In this document: in pieces, positions 5,263 to 6,113 of the stretch | Position numbering within the stretch: the first letter of the stretch is position 1 | How the letters are laid out: the number at the start of each line of letters is the position of its first letter | Assembly (NCBI GenBank): GCA_049790855.1 | Contig: JBAQZJ010000144.1 | Span: 1-6,113, forward strand | Length of the DNA: 6,113 nt | Source of the DNA: JACCRE01 sp049790855 | GTDB taxonomy: Bacteria; Planctomycetota; Planctomycetia; Planctomycetales; Planctomycetaceae | Reading direction: 5' to 3' | Notes under the pieces: model-generated | The model's database searches: none | The model's input: the letters and a program-made list of their open reading frames with translations, nothing else | What the model was told of the DNA's origin: nothing | Made by a program: the position numbers and the translations under genes

Positions 5263-5274
5263 CTTTTCGTTCTG

Positions 5275-6113
5275 ATGGCCGAAGATTTCTACCAAGTCCT
5301 CGGCGTGAAAAAAGATGCCTCGGCGGATGAAATCCGCAAGGTCTATCGCAAGCTTTCACGCGAAAATCACCCCGACGTCAAACCCGACGACAAGCCCGCC
5401 TCCGAGAAGTTCAAAAAGGTCCAGGAAGCCTACGCCGTCCTCGGCGACGCCGAGAAACGCGCGCAGTACGACCGCTACGGGCACGCCTTTCATCAGGCGG
5501 GCGGCGGGCGCGCCCATCCCTGGCACGGCGCTGGCGGCGGACAGGGAGGCGCCGGCCCGGTCGATCTCGGCGACCTGTTCGGCGAAGGCATCGACCTCAG
5601 CGATCTGTTCGGCGGCTTCGCCGGCCGCGGCGGGTTCGGCGGCGGACGACGCGGACCGGGCGCCCGTCCGGCGAAAGGGCAGGATCTGCGCACCGACGTC
5701 ACGGTGCCGTTCCTCGTCGCGGCCGAGGGGGGGCAGCACGAAATTTCGCTCCAGCGGGCCGGCAAGACAGACCGGATTACGGTCAAGATTCCCGCCGGAC
5801 TGAGCGACGGAAGCACGATCCGACTGGCCGGCGAAGGGCATCCCGGTGCGGCCGGCGGCCCTGCCGGCGATCTGTTGCCGACGGTGCACGTCGCGCCGCA
5901 TCCCTACTTCCGTCGCGACGGAAACGACCTGTCGGTCGACGTGCCGATCACGCCGGCGGAAGCCGCGCTCGGCGCGAAGGTCGAGGCTCCGACACTCAGC
6001 GAAGGCCACGTCGTCGTCACGCTTCCCCCCGGCACCAACAGCGGCCGCAAGCTCCGGCTCCGCGGCAAAGGCATTCCTGACCGCAAGACCGGCGCCCGCG
6101 GCGACCTGTACAT
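5275..6113 (+). CDS. cbpA: DnaJ/CbpA-type co-chaperone without zinc finger (C-terminus beyond the window)
   Basis: J-domain proteins deliver unfolded clients to DnaK and stimulate its ATPase. The 279 codons present show a J domain (about 4-70) beginning DFYQVLGVKKDASADEIRK, with the essential HPD at 32-34 and KFKKVQEAYAVLGD at 45-58. A glycine-rich linker (75-135) contains DLGDLFGEG and DLSDLFGGF. The C-terminal substrate-binding region begins with KGQDLRTDVTVPF (134-146) and includes PHPYFRRDGNDL (208-219) and LPPGTNSGRKLRLRGKGIP (250-268). The four CxxCxGxG repeats of classical DnaJ are missing between linker and C-terminal domain, so it is a class B protein like CbpA; the symbol reflects architecture and not proven orthology. 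Only some tens of residues should be missing at the end. The ATG at 5275 is secure from the J-domain N-terminus. A hairpin occupies the ribosome-binding region. No dnaK or grpE is in view. Confidence 0.93.
   Translation, partial: MAEDFYQVLGVKKDASADEIRKVYRKLSRENHPDVKPDDKPASEKFKKVQEAYAVLGDAEKRAQYDRYGHAFHQAGGGRAHPWHGAGGGQGGAGPVDLGDLFGEGIDLSDLFGGFAGRGGFGGGRRGPGARPAKGQDLRTDVTVPFLVAAEGGQHEISLQRAGKTDRITVKIPAGLSDGSTIRLAGEGHPGAAGGPAGDLLPTVHVAPHPYFRRDGNDLSVDVPITPAEAALGAKVEAPTLSEGHVVVTLPPGTNSGRKLRLRGKGIPDRKTGARGDLY

Larger units (their letters stand above)
4916..5274. other. Divergent intergenic region without a convincing gene
   Basis: The 359 bases between the divergent starts of the unknown protein and the DnaJ-like gene contain no open frame with a recognisable protein. 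Two structures stand out: a spaced inverted repeat at 5114-5143 and a UUCG-loop hairpin at 5243-5262. Promoters for both flanking genes are expected here, but I cannot point to convincing -35/-10 boxes, and no CIRCE operator (TTAGCACTC-N9-GAGTGCTAA) is present. Confidence 0.6.

Noticed and set aside
5356..6009. Minus-strand open frame opposite the J-domain gene
   Set aside because: The plus strand encodes unmistakable J-domain and C-terminal motifs; the antisense product is a GC-driven shadow.

Overview
The window looks like a chromosomal segment of a GC-rich planctomycete-like bacterium. This is an inference: the coding DNA is strongly G/C at third positions, most genes have poor or no Shine-Dalgarno sequence, the conserved unknown protein and the short LarB are of a kind I associate with Planctomycetota, and dispersed palindromic and A/C-rich repeats sit between and inside genes. 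No taxonomic marker is present.

Layout. On the minus strand at the left are an M24 metallopeptidase (386-1483) and, downstream of it, the N-terminal 68 codons of accB (1-205, running off the window). The peptidase is divergent from a plus-strand series: larB (1628-2506, nickel-pincer cofactor synthesis), a small zinc-ribbon protein of unknown function (2589-3101), and nnrD (3187-4056, NAD(P)H-hydrate dehydratase). nnrD converges with a minus-strand conserved protein of unknown function (4286-4915). That gene is divergent, across a 359-base non-coding stretch, from a zinc-finger-less DnaJ/CbpA-type co-chaperone (5275 to the window end).

The most striking feature is a 214-bp near-perfect palindrome (1877-2090) lying inside larB. 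Its outer 31-bp and inner 21-bp arms are perfect inverted repeats, and it is read through in frame, adding about 70 residues between the N-terminal part and the AIR-carboxylase-like catalytic domain. It resembles in principle the Rickettsia palindromic elements that insert into protein genes. A 17-bp sequence matching one end of it at 16 positions occurs alone at 4263-4279.

Second, the zinc-ribbon gene is bracketed by an inverted pair of about 29-bp repeats (2512-2540 and 3150-3178) and has clearly lower third-position GC than nnrD next door, which suggests a later arrival between larB and nnrD. Other non-coding structures are a 4x heptamer tandem repeat just before the peptidase start, a 9-bp hairpin in the peptidase/larB divergent region, an 8-bp spaced inverted repeat upstream of dnaJ, and a UUCG-loop hairpin with a T-run directly before the dnaJ start codon.

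Functionally these are mostly housekeeping genes (fatty acid synthesis, peptide turnover, nicotinamide cofactor repair, protein folding). LarB and NnrD both act on nicotinamide-type nucleotides, but I see no evidence that they work together.
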